Shown here piece by piece: positions 10,390-22,139 of a stretch of 64,000 nucleotides of DNA (within the stretch, counting starts at the first letter, position 1; every line of letters starts with the position of its first letter). A program made the position numbers and the translations under genes. This stretch comes from Trichobilharzia szidati. Lineage: Eukaryota; Platyhelminthes; Trematoda; Strigeidida; Schistosomatidae. The stretch covers positions 100,462,582 to 100,526,581 of the forward strand of contig OX235273.1 in NCBI GenBank assembly GCA_944472155.2. The letters run 5' to 3'. The notes below the pieces were generated by a model that was given only the letters and a program-made list of their open reading frames with translations, was not told the origin of the DNA and made no database searches.

Positions 10390-11090
10390 ATTCGCCGAAA
10401 AGAGTCTCTTCGCTGAACGCCTTCTTTTCTTTTATATGACTGAATGGGGATTTTCAAGTTACCATTTAAAATTATCAAGTATTTAATTAATAACAATACA
10501 TAACCAATTACTTATGGTCTGAATTAATTAACGGAAGAGACATACATTTTTAAAATATTCAAAATAGGAATGTTAGAATTAAAATAATGAGTGAACTAAC
10601 CATCAAATAAAATATATTTAAATATTTAGTTGAGTTCAATGAAGCACTTACTTCCTCAAATCCGGATGTTGGTAATTATCAGTAATAATAATAATAACAA
10701 TAGACTCTGCTTTTTTTAATTAACATAGAATTAGTACACTATGAAAACAAAATTTCTGCATATTTTGTTTAAACTTATAATGTACGTCTGAATTTGAATT
10801 TCCACATAACTATAACATGGATACATTTTTATTTTTACAAAGGACCCGAATTAATAAAAATATTCATTCATTCAAACAGCATTGGAATTCAAATAAAGTA
10901 TAATTATATTTCAATGGTTTACACACAATGTTTTTGTTTTTCGATTATATATTTCGAGCAAAATTACTGTTCATGATCACACCAACTGTTGGAATTGTTT
11001 TGTTTTTAATTCACACAATTATGATTTGCACTCACATATATAGTTCATTTTTTGCTCATTCATTTTTGTGTATTCAGAATTATATTTCAG
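10390..11090. other. No gene recognised
   Basis: Very AT-rich interval with a short (ATA)n run near 10685. Nothing supported until a possible splice acceptor at 11089-11090. Confidence 0.4.
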
Positions 11091-11288
11091 GTTGTTGACA
11101 GTTGTACTGAGTCGCCCTTGTTACATGTATCCGGTGTGACCTTAATGAATACAGATTCTGTTATAAGTTTGTCATTCTATTTTGCTCGAACTATTACCAA
11201 AAAGCAAAAATTTAACATTCTGTGTAAACCACTGAAATATAATTATACTTTATTTGATAAACTCCACAATGCTCTAAGTTTTTGCTGA
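11091..11288 (+). CDS. Possible terminal exon of an unknown gene
   Basis: A pyrimidine-rich stretch ending TTATATTTCAG precedes an open frame of 65 codons and a TGA stop. The predicted peptide starts VVDSCTESPLLHVSG and ends LHNALSFC. I do not recognise it. Support is only the acceptor-like site and the open frame. In sequence this AT-rich, chance frames of this length occur, so it stays tentative. No matching upstream exon was identified. Confidence 0.2.
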   Translation, partial: VVDSCTESPLLHVSGVTLMNTDSVISLSFYFARTITKKQKFNILCKPLKYNYTLFDKLHNALSFC

Positions 11289-11374
11289 CATTAAAGCAAA
11301 GGAATTATTTTCAATACAATATGGTAGTGAAACAAATATTTCACCAAAATTAAGTCCTTTTCTCATCATTTCTT

Positions 11375-11560
11375 TGCGTCGCGAGTGGAATATGTGACTT
11401 CAAGCTCAGGCCTTGACGTTTCACTAGCGTTAGTGTACTTCTCAAGGACTGGGGTTGTTAGCCTCTTGATCAAGTTTCCCTTTTTCCAAGACCTACTCTT
11501 GGTTTGTAAACTAGGCAACGTTTACTCAGAAAGAGGGTGTGGAGCTTCTTTGTGAATGAC
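11375..11560 (-). mobile_element. SINE family 1, degraded
   Basis: The plus strand reads GAGTGGAATATGTGACTTCAAGC, a GTTTCACTAGCGTTAGTG stretch and GGGGTTGTTAGCCTCTTG, the reversed body and tail of family 1. The tRNA-like head is too diverged to score. Confidence 0.5.
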
Positions 11561-11784
11561 GAGTATTCCACGACTGAATCACTAACAAGGCGATATTTAG
11601 TATTACCTTTTAGTGTGATAAATACACATTTTCATTCAAATCATATACTAGTTAACCAACAATTATTTCGCTGTTTTTGTCAATTAAAGAAATTGAATCA
11701 TTGAAGGGGGAAGGAGTATTCGTTCATTACATAATCTAAACTAGTCGCCTTATAGTTGTTAGATTAACTGCCATCAATAGTAAT

Positions 11785-12115
11785 CATTGTTGGTATTAGA
11801 TGGTTGGAGGCAATCGGCAGGAAGCCTTGGACCTAGGTTTCGTGCTAGTTGGCACTCATTAGCAAGGCGTATCTGTAACCTTGAAGAAACTGATGTCCCT
11901 TCTGAGATTCGAACCCGCGTCACCCAGTGCTGCAGTCAGAGACGTTACCACTGAGCTATTTAGGCTCGCGACTGACCTCCTGTAGGACTGTATTGGATAT
12001 TCACAGTGCACTGTAATGGCGAGCCACCTAGCATGGTGGCCACATTGCAAACATGACTGATAGAATTCAGTCTGCACCGAAGATAGGACTAGACACATTA
12101 CACTAGTTACTGACT
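11785..12115 (-). mobile_element. tRNA-derived SINE family 2, best copy
   Basis: The minus strand has a very tRNA-like head: TAGCTCAGTGGTAACGTCTC (A-box TAGCTCAGTGG) and, 40 bp on, GCGGGTTCGAATCTC (B-box GGTTCGAATCTC). A body follows with AAGGGACATCAG, ACGAAACCTAGG and CCGATTGCCTCCAACCATCT. The upstream flank (CCAATACAGTCCTACAGGAGG) is also repeated at 5170. No acceptor-stem pairing is evident, so I call it a SINE and not a tRNA gene. Confidence 0.65.
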
Positions 12116-12900
12116 AGTGTGCAATCAAAATTATGGTAATCATTTCTGGATATGTATAAATATGCGAATATATAAATATATATGTTGATTAACGAGGCTG
12201 GTCTATTATCAAATGTTTCTTGAGTACAGACAGAGCCCAGTATTAGCCGACTAGTAATCCTCTGGAATTTTTTATTACTTTAACGGTGTGAAATCTCCAC
12301 ATTCTCCCATTCAAAATGATTTAAGCAAGTGTCTGTAAAAACTCATTGCACTGTGATGTCAGAACAAAAGACGTCATCTAAAAGAACACTAAATTTTTCA
12401 CAATGAGTCGAACCAAGTGACAGAACACTGCGAAAACAAGAAAAGTTTTTAAACCCGAGCATATCGTATAAATCTCACAGTTATCTGTACTGAATAGGTG
12501 AATTGAAATAACCGCCGTTTAATGTGAAAATAAATTACATATGAAACTCTCCTAATGACTGTTTGAAAACATTTAATTTTGTCATTTTCTAATGGTGCAG
12601 ACTGAAAACTTAAGTTACACTGAGGTCTGATGTCAAAGATGTAAACTGCAGTACAGAATTATGTGATTTACGACATTGTTAAAATTCCTTATCTGGTTAT
12701 ACGCTCCTTTGGAAATATTAAAAATGTCATTTTCAGCGTTGTGCAGAACACTGTGTATCTTTCCATCATTCGAATTTGAAACTATTCTGCAGTGTTCATC
12801 CGTAAACGTGAAAGGTATTTATCTAAAGACAGTAAGGTAATCAGATGATTACAACACTATTCAGTCGCTCATATAATTCTTAGTTGGCTAAGATGTTTTT
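12116..12900. other. No gene recognised
   Basis: AT-rich sequence with no exon or repeat match that I could support. Confidence 0.4.
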
Positions 12901-12904
12901 CCAG

Positions 12905-13260
12905 ATGTGGGATCTGAAGAGATCTACTAGTTTGATGTTCGGTGGTTACAAGAAATCGGCTGAATGTTCTGGATCTAAGTTTCATGCTTGTTACCACACA
13001 AGTCAATTAGGTGCATTTGCAAAACTCAGAAGAAAGGATGTTCTCTCGGAGATTTGAACCCTAGTCATTCAATGCTGAGGTCGATGCTCACGAAAAACGT
13101 CTTGAATGATTGCAATGGATAAATTCACAGGTCACTAGGGTATACCTTAAATTATGTGTATACGTAATACCTATGTGTCTACCTAGTATGATGTTCTTAG
13201 TGTCTGAGCTGGCTAAGTGATGTCAGTCAAGTGTGGATGATCCTCACCAATCCAGGTGAT
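12905..13260 (-). mobile_element. SINE family 2, diverged copy
   Basis: The plus strand order GGTGGTTACAAGAAATCGGC, CTGGATCTAAGTTTCATGC and GAGATTTGAACCCTAGTCA parallels the reversed copy at 11785-12115. The A-box side is degraded. Confidence 0.45.
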
Positions 13261-14858
13261 ATGGTGTGATGCAGATTGAAAGGAAGCGATGAAAATTGAA
13301 ACCAACATTTTAAGTCAGTCGCTGCAGAAGTAGAAGTGTGTACTCTTCAAATCTGGATTTAGTTTACATTGTGGACATGAGATAACCTCATTGGACAATT
13401 CGTTTAACCTTGAGTCAGTCACCAACCAATCATGATTATTTATTCTTGTCTGACCGCGTGGAACTTTAATGTTTCTAATAATGGATGAATTTATTATGTT
13501 TTCCTTAATAAAAGTCCGTTACTCATTCTCTTTTTTTCTCCCGTTACAATGTTAGTTTGGTAACCACACTACAAACTTAAGTGATAGGACTTAGACACCA
13601 CCAACACTAAGGATATGACATTGATTACTCCCCAGTGACTAATCAGAGTTACTGGGGGGATCAGTCTTTTTAAGGCAATCTACTTATCACCAGTCTTTCT
13701 GTATTCCTTCAAACAACGATGTCAACACAATGTGAGAAAGAAAAGGGTTTTAAGAGACGCCTTTACATCTGATTCAATACCTTCCATTAACGTTCTAAAC
13801 TGTCATCATTTGTTTCTCTAAATCCAATGTGCGAGAATTTAACACCTTTATCCAGCTAATTAGTCGAATATTTTGAACATATACATGACGCAAAGTATTA
13901 ATTTCTAACATTTTATTGGTAATTGCCTACGACTTTAGTCTAATGGAGGTAGATGAGTACATTTTGATCATTTCCACATTCATCTGTCACTTGCGCAACA
14001 ATAATTCCATGAAATAAATCTTTGTTTCTAAAGTGTTTCAAATGACCAGGGAATATGTATTTTAACACCATTTTCTGTTATATTTCAAAAATATAGTACA
14101 ATATTCTGTTGAAACGTCGAAGTGTAGATTGAACATTGAACAAAATATAGGATAGGTACTTCCCGTAAATATTTATTCAGCGCGTTGTTTAAAATACTAT
14201 TATGTATGTTTATATTATTTCTAAACAAAGTTACAAAGTAAAAGTTAATTAAAAGACGTCTTAAACCAGTTACTAGCGAATACATTCCCATTTTAAAGCG
14301 TTTCTGTTTAATCAAACCACGAAACAATCTCTAAAATATGTTTAAATTACAATAAAATCTTATGTCGAATCATTCTACCCCTCAACTTTTGGTCGTAAAG
14401 AATTAATTAGGTTCTGTCTATCCCATGGTTAATGAAAATTAGGTATACATCATCAAAAAAGACCATTCTGAAAAGAAAGTACACTTCCAAATATAAAAAC
14501 TGCCACAGACTTAAATTATTACGTCATTCTTTGTCCAATTGTTTAATCTACACGGGAAGCAGTCACATTAATTAATCCTGATTTTTGCTATAATGCGGTA
14601 GTCACCGTAATGTAAACACAAAAGATCAGTCCAGAATTTAGGACCACATTTTTTTATAATGTAGGCAGAATGGTTTACTTTTACTCGTGTAGGTACCCAC
14701 TGAGGGTAAGGATGTATATAAAAATGTCAATAGAAGATACTTTTTTTAAAATACGAATAATATTATAACAATATTCTTTGTTTGTGTCAATTTTAATCAG
14801 ACATTTAGTTGGCATTATTACTACTTTTGTGTTGAATATTTAAATACACTAACATAAA
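13261..14858. other. No gene recognised
   Basis: About 1.6 kb, AT-rich. An 80-codon frame on the minus strand (14085-14327) has low complexity and no motif; I treat it as chance. Confidence 0.4.
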
Positions 14859-14859
14859 C

Positions 14860-15352
14860 AAGTCGCGTGATTCCTTACTAATCTTTTCAGATCGGTTATC
14901 TGATTTACAGTATTCGTGATAATGATGAACGTCTCCAGCCACCTGTTGGAATTGCTTTCCGTAACGTATGTGCAAATTCTCTGAAACAATGACTGATTCG
15001 ACATTAGTGTTGAATATGCCAATCTTGTCCCTTTTTGAAAAGTGCAGAATATTTCCAAACTGATTCCAGATTAATGAAGGCCAGTCGTGCTTTTCTGTCC
15101 CCGAGTGGCTTTGACATCCTCACTGGTGTCACTTGTATATGAAACGATGCTGTCTCGATAGCCAAAAGAAGTGATTTTTTTCATATTTCCCTCGTTGATC
15201 TTGATTGGTACCCGTGTCATCCCTATGTTCAACAGACTTCCTTCCTATATTTGCTGCTTCTATTGACAAATTGTTGGTTTTCAGCTGACTATCTTTGAGC
15301 TTGTATGTCATTAGGCATGAATGATTCACAAGGTGTAACATACATGCAGACG
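14860..15352 (-). mobile_element. RTE-like LINE, inverted 5' part
   Basis: The minus strand gives LKTNNLSIEAANIG, then RMSKP...RKARLAF and LESVWKYS, the stretch from just after the polymerase active site to the C-terminal region of the RTE-like protein. It faces away from the 3' part that follows on the plus strand. Frames are broken. Confidence 0.65.
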
Positions 15353-15575
15353 GAACGGAGATATATTGGACGCAAACTGACCGTTGGGTGATTTCATGCT
15401 TAGATGAGTGCCTTGAGTGGAACTGGAACGGGAACGACAATTCGGCGTCCGCAGGTGAAATGGAAGGAAAAATTAAAGATTGCGGACAGTCGTGGAGCCA
15501 CTTAAAATTGACTGCAGGGAACAGAGTGACCTACCCTATGTTACACTGGGAACCCGAGAAAATAATAATAAAAGT
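15353..15575 (+). mobile_element. RTE-like LINE, 3' part (same insertion)
   Basis: The plus strand continues the element where the inverted segment stops: RRYIGRKLT, LEWNWNGN, QSWSHLKL, then an HWEPEK-like end and an AATAATAATAAA tail. Order and orientation are those expected from a 5' inversion during target-primed reverse transcription. Confidence 0.7.
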
Positions 15576-15864
15576 AATGAAACATTATAGATTCAAATAT
15601 TACTTTGCTTAACAAAACATTACTCTGAACCAAAAAAAGTTCATAGTCGCTCTAAATGGAAAATATTATTTTCATTAAGTTGTTTTCATGCCCTTTTTAG
15701 TTTAGAAGTTCATTTCAAACTGACGTTTAACTGATGACAATAGAGACATTTCCATATCTAGAGATAAGATAGTTATCCCATGTTTAATAAATACAATTAA
15801 ACGCAACTGTTTATAGTACTGTGATTAAATTCTGTCACAAAATCAATTAAACTGTTCAGTCCAT

Positions 15865-16095
15865 TCTTCTGCCTTCCAAGTGAAACATAAAGCTCAAAGC
15901 TTCAAGCTTTGAAGTTTCAGTAGCAGTGGTGCTGTTACTTACAGAGTGTGAATACTAACCTCAAGCTCAACCTTCTCTCCCTACCGGGATTACCATTGGC
16001 TAAACGAGTATTAGGAATGGGTTGGCCAAAAATCGGAACAAAATCACGTCCATAGTTAGCAAACAATCTACTACTAAGCCACCATCTACTGTCAC
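15865..16095 (-). mobile_element. SINE family 1, degraded
   Basis: The plus strand reads AAGTGAAACATAAAGCTC, TTTGAAGTTTCAGTAGCAGTGG and CTCAACCTTCTCTCCCTACC, the reversed tail and body of family 1. The B-box region is mutated. Confidence 0.5.
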
Positions 16096-16569
16096 AAATG
16101 AAAGTAAAAATTAAAACAACCTGCATCTTTACACCTACGTAGATTTTTAAAATAAAAAAAATAAATTTAATGCAACATATTAAAATAATACTGAAGGAAA
16201 AAAATTTTCGCAGCTCTTCTTGTTTACTTCAGGAGCATGTGCTCCATGAATTTGTAATAGCAACAGTGACAGTTATGAATTAAAAAGCACTTAAATTAAA
16301 GTATTAAATCAGGAAAGGCATAATAGCAGTGTCACTTCATGGATATCCCGCCTCCAATCTTTTTTTTCAAAGTTAAATGCACATGTATATTCAGTTAAAT
16401 ATCGGATTTAATTTCTGTTAGTAATAAGTGTTTTGATTCGTTATACTGTGCCTATCATATTAGAAAATCCATCCACTATAGAGTGTGAATAATCGAGTAT
16501 GACTAAGCTGTTCTCCGATTGGTGTAAAATGTCAAAGTTGTATTTAGAGAAATTCTTCAATAAAAAAAT
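16096..16569. other. No gene recognised
   Basis: AT-rich sequence. Nothing supported. Confidence 0.4.
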
Positions 16570-17010
16570 CACCTACTCTGGTTATTTTCAAACCAGTTAT
16601 AAGAACTATCACAGCTATTTCGTCCAGTACACCCTGGTTTACAATGGTTCTCTAATTGAAGTTAGTTCAAGATCAGTCTTGAAATCACTCAAACCCCTGC
16701 AAAATAACTCTTGAATATTAGTCTGCTATCCACTAGTGACTGACTATAAAATGAAGTTTGCCTGAGGTTCAAAGTGGAACTCGTCATCAGGAAAGTTCAG
16801 TAAATTGAGTATAAGGACATATACTCACTGACAACATTGACTGGCCAAACGCTTTGTGTCGCGAATTAGCAGTAATTAGAGCTGATAGGCTGAACGGCCA
16901 GAGAGCCGTTCCTAATGGTGTCACGGAGGCATACTACTCAAGTATTCCAAACAAGGACTAAACAGCTATCCAGTACTTTCTGATTTCAATGATCCTCTGA
17001 CTGCAGTCAG
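16570..17010 (+). repeat. Dispersed repeat D, copy 1, with hammerhead-like end
   Basis: Homologous in the same orientation to 46270-46750, sharing AACTCTTGAA.ATTA.TCTG, CTAGTGACTG and GCCTGAGGTTC blocks. The 3' portion, ATACTACTCAAGTATTCCAAAC then AAGGACTAAACAGC, has the layout of an S-alpha hammerhead with both core boxes mutated. Confidence 0.5.
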
Positions 17011-17530
17011 TTAGTGATAAAATTTGGGATCCAACAAATCCCTCCTAGTCAACATTTGAATATCAAAGTATTCACAAAATTTCACATATCAGTACACACT
17101 TGTTAACAGTAACGATATCTTATCACAATTCACTATTAGTAAGATTTAAATCATGTTCATTATGAATCTCAAACTTACATAAATTGATCATTAGATATTA
17201 GTCATTTAGAAGAAGATGCAAACACTTGGTTAGTATATCAGTTAAATGGAAGTGTACAAGTTTGTTTTAGCACTGTATTATGCATGACATTTAGGGGAAC
17301 TTAATGACTGATAAGACTTGAGACTGTCAACTTTGTGACATTTGCCATTTTCTCTTATGGGATTAGATTTGCTGAACCAACATTTCTCCATGTTTTTCGC
17401 TTCACCGATAATTTAAACTGTTAAATAACAACCTAAATCAGCCTAATTACTCTCAAAGTACAGTGTTTTTCACTGGTCTTTCTTTAAAAAAACTTTGACT
17501 GTCGTTTCTATTTATTTATTATATATACAG
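17011..17530. other. Non-coding interval ahead of a possible exon
   Basis: AT-rich. It ends in the pyrimidine-rich TTTCTATTTATTTATTATATATACAG that would serve as acceptor for 17531. Confidence 0.4.
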
Positions 17531-17716
17531 GTTCATACTGTTGATTTTAGAAAATTTCAAACTGATGAACTATGTGAGTATAAAGTTATGGTAATCAGTT
17601 CATTTAGAAACCATTCAAAATCTAGACTCACTAATTCTTACGACTTGAGACATAGGTTAAACAATTTAATAGTAGATAATAAAGAACAAACAATTAGTTT
17701 CAATAACATCAGTTGA
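17531..17716 (+). CDS. Candidate 3' terminal coding exon, gene unknown
   Basis: An acceptor-like ATATATACAG is followed in phase 0 by 61 codons and a TGA. The peptide begins VHTVDFRKFQTDELCEYKVM, contains a basic RNHSKSR segment and ends ISFNNIS. It does not resemble any retroelement protein seen elsewhere in the window and no repeat copy was found, which favours a genuine host exon. I do not recognise the family and I could not locate an upstream exon with a compatible donor. An A/T-rich 3' flank follows, then a SINE at 17770. Confidence 0.35.
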   Translation, partial: VHTVDFRKFQTDELCEYKVMVISSFRNHSKSRLTNSYDLRHRLNNLIVDNKEQTISFNNIS

Positions 17717-17769
17717 TATAAACAAGTAACAATTAGTATTATTATTTTCTTTATTCTATTGTAGCTTGA

Positions 17770-17935
17770 TTCCACACAGTATTTTGGTACAACTATGTAA
17801 TTTTCAGCATGTGATATCATTAGGTCAAATTTAGCAACCCGATCATTCAAATCAGGTGTGTCGGTCGGGGATTGAACCCGGACCATTTGCATGGTCGGCG
17901 AGCCTCCTAACCTCTGCACCACCGACGCGGACGTA
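17770..17935 (-). mobile_element. SINE family 3 (tRNA head of family 1, different body)
   Basis: The minus strand starts with the family 1 type head (CGACGCGTCGGTGG-like) and a B-box-like GGGTTCAATCCCC. The remainder is a distinct body, read on the plus strand as TAATTTTCAGCATGTGATATC, which recurs at 37115-37290. The poly tail resembles neither LINE family. Confidence 0.6.
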
Positions 17936-18159
17936 CAGAAGTGATCAGGAACGAACTTATCGCTGAGAAAGAACTTTAAATTAGAAAAAAGCACCACTGC
18001 TGGACATCATGCCAAGAGTGGAGCTATGCCTTACATACTGCTGAATAAAACTTGCATTCAAACCCACCAACTCAATTAGGTACAAACCACCTGGGTTGAA
18101 GCACCCATTAAACAAAATAGTTTAGTCTCTTTAACACCCATCAGTTATTGTGAGATCAG

Positions 18160-18550
18160 AGTAGTAGACCGGGGTCAGTAATACCACTGAGTTAAAAGAA
18201 TCTGGTGGAATCTATATTAGTTGACCCTAATGAAATATGGAATTTAGAAAAAGCTCAGTTATAGCATTACTTGCAGGTACATACAAACATACAATAGGAT
18301 GTAGCAGAGTGAAATCACTAAAATTTAATGTAAAAGGGTGGAGTAGGAGATGACTGATACCTGGAGTTTCATTCATCGAATCATTTGGGAACAAGTAGAA
18401 TAGAGACGACCCAACAAGTTTCTAGAATATCTGGAAAATTGTACTTCCCTCGCAACAGATGTGAAAGAAGGATATGAACTATAAAAATCAGGTTTCAAGA
18501 TTGTACAGTTACAAAAGATATGATTTTTAAAAGTAAACTGTGTTCGGAAA
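18160..18550 (+). repeat. Dispersed repeat C, copy 2
   Basis: Direct-orientation partner of 7445-7830, beginning at GTAGTAGACCGGGGTCAGT (compare GTAGTAGGTCGGTGTCAGT in copy 1) and continuing through ACATACAATAGGATGTAGCA to GATATGAT. Confidence 0.6.
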
Positions 18551-19315
18551 TTTGTCATCCAATAAATAATATTGTTTCTCTGCGTTGGAAATATCGAACT
18601 AAATAAATTAGTATGGAATTGCATTACCACACATATTAGACACATATATTAATTTTCGTTTAACTTTTGGTACTAATTGAAACTTATTATCAAGACTGCA
18701 GTTAAGAACATTTCATATTTTGGCACGGTTTGACAGGCTTTATGCAGACAGAGGCAGATCAACAAGTGCAGAGACTGTGTTTATATCAGATCTACTGGAG
18801 ATGAATTTCTGGTTAAATGAATCAGTCAACAAATTCTGTAGATGCAGGTAAAGATGGTGTGATTTAAAAAACTCATAGGAATAACACATCTCTCAAAATC
18901 ATAAGGTATACCTCGTCGACGAGTGTGGTTGTGGCTAATCAGTTTTGGATTTCGACTTTCAGCCAGTAGATGCCGATTTCAGACTAGGTGACTGAACACA
19001 AGAATCAGCAAGTGTGGCTTATAGGCTGTTCAGGTTACGTCTGTGGGTATTTAGTGGGTGTTTGTGAGGATGAAACGTATGCCTCGGGATTTATACTTGT
19101 TAACTCTACTCATCACTTAGTAATCCAAAATTCACTGTGATTCCTAAGTTCTAGTCAATATCTTTTCTAGCAAATGAGGAGTGGAAATCAACCGTAACAG
19201 TAGGAAATTTAGTTGTAATATTTATTTGTCGTTTCCATGAATTATCATGAGGGTGGGTGAATATTTACTCAATCGGAATATCAATATGCACCCAGTTTTA
19301 CTATATTTACATGGT
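18551..19315. other. No gene recognised
   Basis: Mixed-composition sequence. I saw no exon or family match. Confidence 0.35.
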
Positions 19316-19319
19316 TGCG

Positions 19320-20230
19320 GTCAGTCATATGAACCTGAATTCAGAATTCTCATAACCCACTTCTGCAGTCATAGATGTTAACGCTGAGTGTAGCGAGGAC
19401 TGTAACGCGTACACTGATTGATCACTAGAGGGTAATCATTATTTCGTTGCCTAATTAATCTGTGTAACCAATCACTGTACGAGTTACAGTTGTACGCGAT
19501 ATTGATCATGCACTGAAGAGCTCAATACTAACATTCCTGACTGAAGCACTTCACGACACGGCTTCGAAAGTGTAAGAATGCGACGGTCGCTTCGAAGTTG
19601 GAGATACGCCTAAATAAAGATTGAAAATAAGCACAAAAGCCAGTTTCGCAATTTGCATTTAGCAGTTTCTACAAATGAAGGGGGTGAAATTTTACCACAG
19701 TTCCTCTTGGAAACCAAATTAATTCAGACCACAGTATGTGCTACGTTTGATATTATAAATGATAATGAAGTACAGCATATATCATGATCTGAAAAAACCT
19801 TAGTTTCAACCACGAAAACTGCAAATTCCGAATTAAATTCATGATAACACTACTTCTTTTAGAAAGCTATCTAGAAATCAGGTAATTTGAAGTGATCCAG
19901 ACTTCTGAGCTGAGTCAGACCAGATACACGGCTAATCAGATGGAACCCAAGTGTGTGAAACGGTTGTTTAGTGCCTTGAGCACTTCGATCTGGCTAGCTG
20001 GCTAGCGAACACCACTGTCTAATGTGAGTGTTATATAACTACTTTTCTCAGTCAGTCAGTAGTGTACGACGTGTTACTATTGTCTGTCTCCATATATATT
20101 CTGCATCAGCTTAAAAGTGACCAGCAACAGTGATTTTACTAGTCTGATGCTCATATTGCAAATATGACCGATTAAAATTCAACATAACATTGGTTACATT
20201 CAAGTGACTAATCTTTGTATTCGGCAGTTT
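19320..20230 (-). mobile_element. SINE family 2, scattered degraded segments
   Basis: Two stretches match family 2 in reverse: around 19345-19400 (CAGAATTCTCATAACCCACTTCTGCAGTCA) and around 20140-20225 (CATATTGCAAATATGACCGATTAAAATTCA). The sequence between is not recognisable. Confidence 0.35.
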
Positions 20231-21120
20231 ACAGAGGAAATCATCATTACTAGTACCCTTATGTACTGAATATTATTTTTTTAAACAGATGCTGCTATTT
20301 TTTCACCTAATACATTCATGTATTGTTAATGCCGACACTCTTTGATTATTGTAGTCACTTACTGCGTGAATTTTATGTGATAAATAATGATAACGATGAC
20401 GAATTTCTGATTCATACACTTAACGTTTTGTTGTCATCACATAATATTTTAGAGGTCAATTAAATTCCTACTACAAATTACTACCACCTTCATTATGAAT
20501 AAAATTTATTCTGATAAAGTCACAGTAGTGTTCTACAGTAATATTTACTGATGACAACGTTTCGAAAACAAATTATCGCTCATAATCACAACTTTCTGAA
20601 AATTATACTCTACGACAGTACCCAAGTTTTATCCTTATACTATCACCTTCATACGTATGGGAAGAGAAAAACCGAGTATTGTTTTTCATTTGTTGTTCAC
20701 CTTCGTCATGTTTTTAAGGTAGTCAGATTTTCATGTAGAAAAAAATATTCTGTTAAACATTGTTTATCTGATGATGAAAACAATCGCTCTCCGTAAACAT
20801 TTTGTTGTGAACACAAATACACATGAAAAAAAGTCGATTATGTATACTTTTAACCATATTCTACATGTAAAATTGTTTCAAAGCAAATTGTGCGAAAAGA
20901 AAAGTAAGAAATCAGAAAGAATAACATAACTGATAGAACGGATTTGGCCCGTTAGTCAGCCTTCATATTTCCTATAAAAATGTTTATTTTCATTTTGAGT
21001 TATGATAATCGTTTGTCAAATGGATTTCACAGTAGACAGACTTCAGCTAGAGTACTGTCTAAAATAAGAAGTCAAAACAGATGGTTGACTCTATTTTAGA
21101 TTCTTAAGCAGCACATATTC
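20231..21120. other. No gene recognised
   Basis: AT-rich. An 81-codon plus-strand frame (20551-20796) has no motif or splice context and is treated as chance. Confidence 0.35.
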
Positions 21121-21124
21121 TTGA

Positions 21125-21990
21125 CAATGACTGACTGGTTTCAACGTGGAACTTTGCACAGATGTGCAACAGTTCAAGTTACGACTATTCCTTCATGTAG
21201 CAGACAAAGCCAGAGAATAGAGTAAAGAGAGATTCAAAGAAGAGATAATAAACGTAAGTGTGAGTGAAAGAAAAAGAAAAGTTATAGGGAATAACAATAG
21301 AGTTTTAATGGATATGATAAATCGCAAAGGGTGAATACATCTGCGCTTGCCATTGAGAACGATTTTGAGCCATATCAGCAATTGTCTCCAGCCTTCTTTG
21401 GTTTTAACGATAATGAGGACCCCAACAAATTAGAAAGTCCACACCTCCCGACGTGGCTAAAACTAACCGTTGTGGATTTCGTTGACTGAAGCCAAGTTTT
21501 GATTTGACCACCACTTGCTCTTTTCCAGCCTGACCCTATGTCAGCTACTATTGCCCGTCGAGGATGGCGATAGCTGGGCATGCGTAACACCTGTCCTAAC
21601 CGTCTCAGTCTATGTAATTTCACAACCTCGTCGACTGATTTCTCCTCTTTACCTAGGACTCGACGCTTAGCCTCAATATTGCTCACCCTATTATACCACT
21701 TCAAACGGGAGATAGAACGCAGGACCTTATGATCAAAGACAGGTAGCTAGTCTTTTCATTTTTTCCACTCTCAATGGCCATTTATCTCTCACAGCCATAA
21801 AAGAGGACGGAGATAACTGCTAAGCAGTACACACGTCCTTTGGTCGACAGCCAGCAGGATATCACGTCTACTAAGCCAGAGATAGCTTAAGCTGGCGTGC
21901 GTGAAACTAGCCTTTTGTATCCATGAAGAGATTCTGTCAGCGATTAAACCGCTGAGGCTGATGCAACTCCTCAAATAAGTTAATTAGATT
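21125..21990 (-). mobile_element. Second LINE family, 3' fragment
   Basis: The minus strand encodes an open stretch with YNRVSNIEAKRRVLGKEEK, SVDEVVKLHRLRRLGQVLRM and SHVGRCGLSNLLG, followed by a broken DMAQNRSQW segment and a 3' UTR ending GTTGAAACCAGTCAGTCATTG. This is the C-terminal tail of an endonuclease/reverse-transcriptase LINE. It is the best preserved of three copies (others at 5745 and 38630). No polymerase core is present. Confidence 0.7.
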
Positions 21991-22139
21991 CCTGACACCG
22001 GAGAGTATTAAGCCGAGAAGTGTCAAGTCTTCCGATGAGTAAACAGTTATTAGACGAAAAATATGGAAACAAACGGTATATAATACGTACAAGCTAACAC
22101 CTCTTTTTATAGTTAACTTCCAAATAAGTATTATTACTA

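Noticed and set aside
11900..11975. tRNA gene on the minus strand
   Set aside because: A-box and B-box are good, but acceptor and anticodon stems do not pair, and the head is repeated as part of SINE family 2.
15129..15440. 103-codon open frame as a host gene
   Set aside because: It spans the inverted part of an RTE-like LINE (KTNNLSIEAANIG) and runs over the inversion junction.
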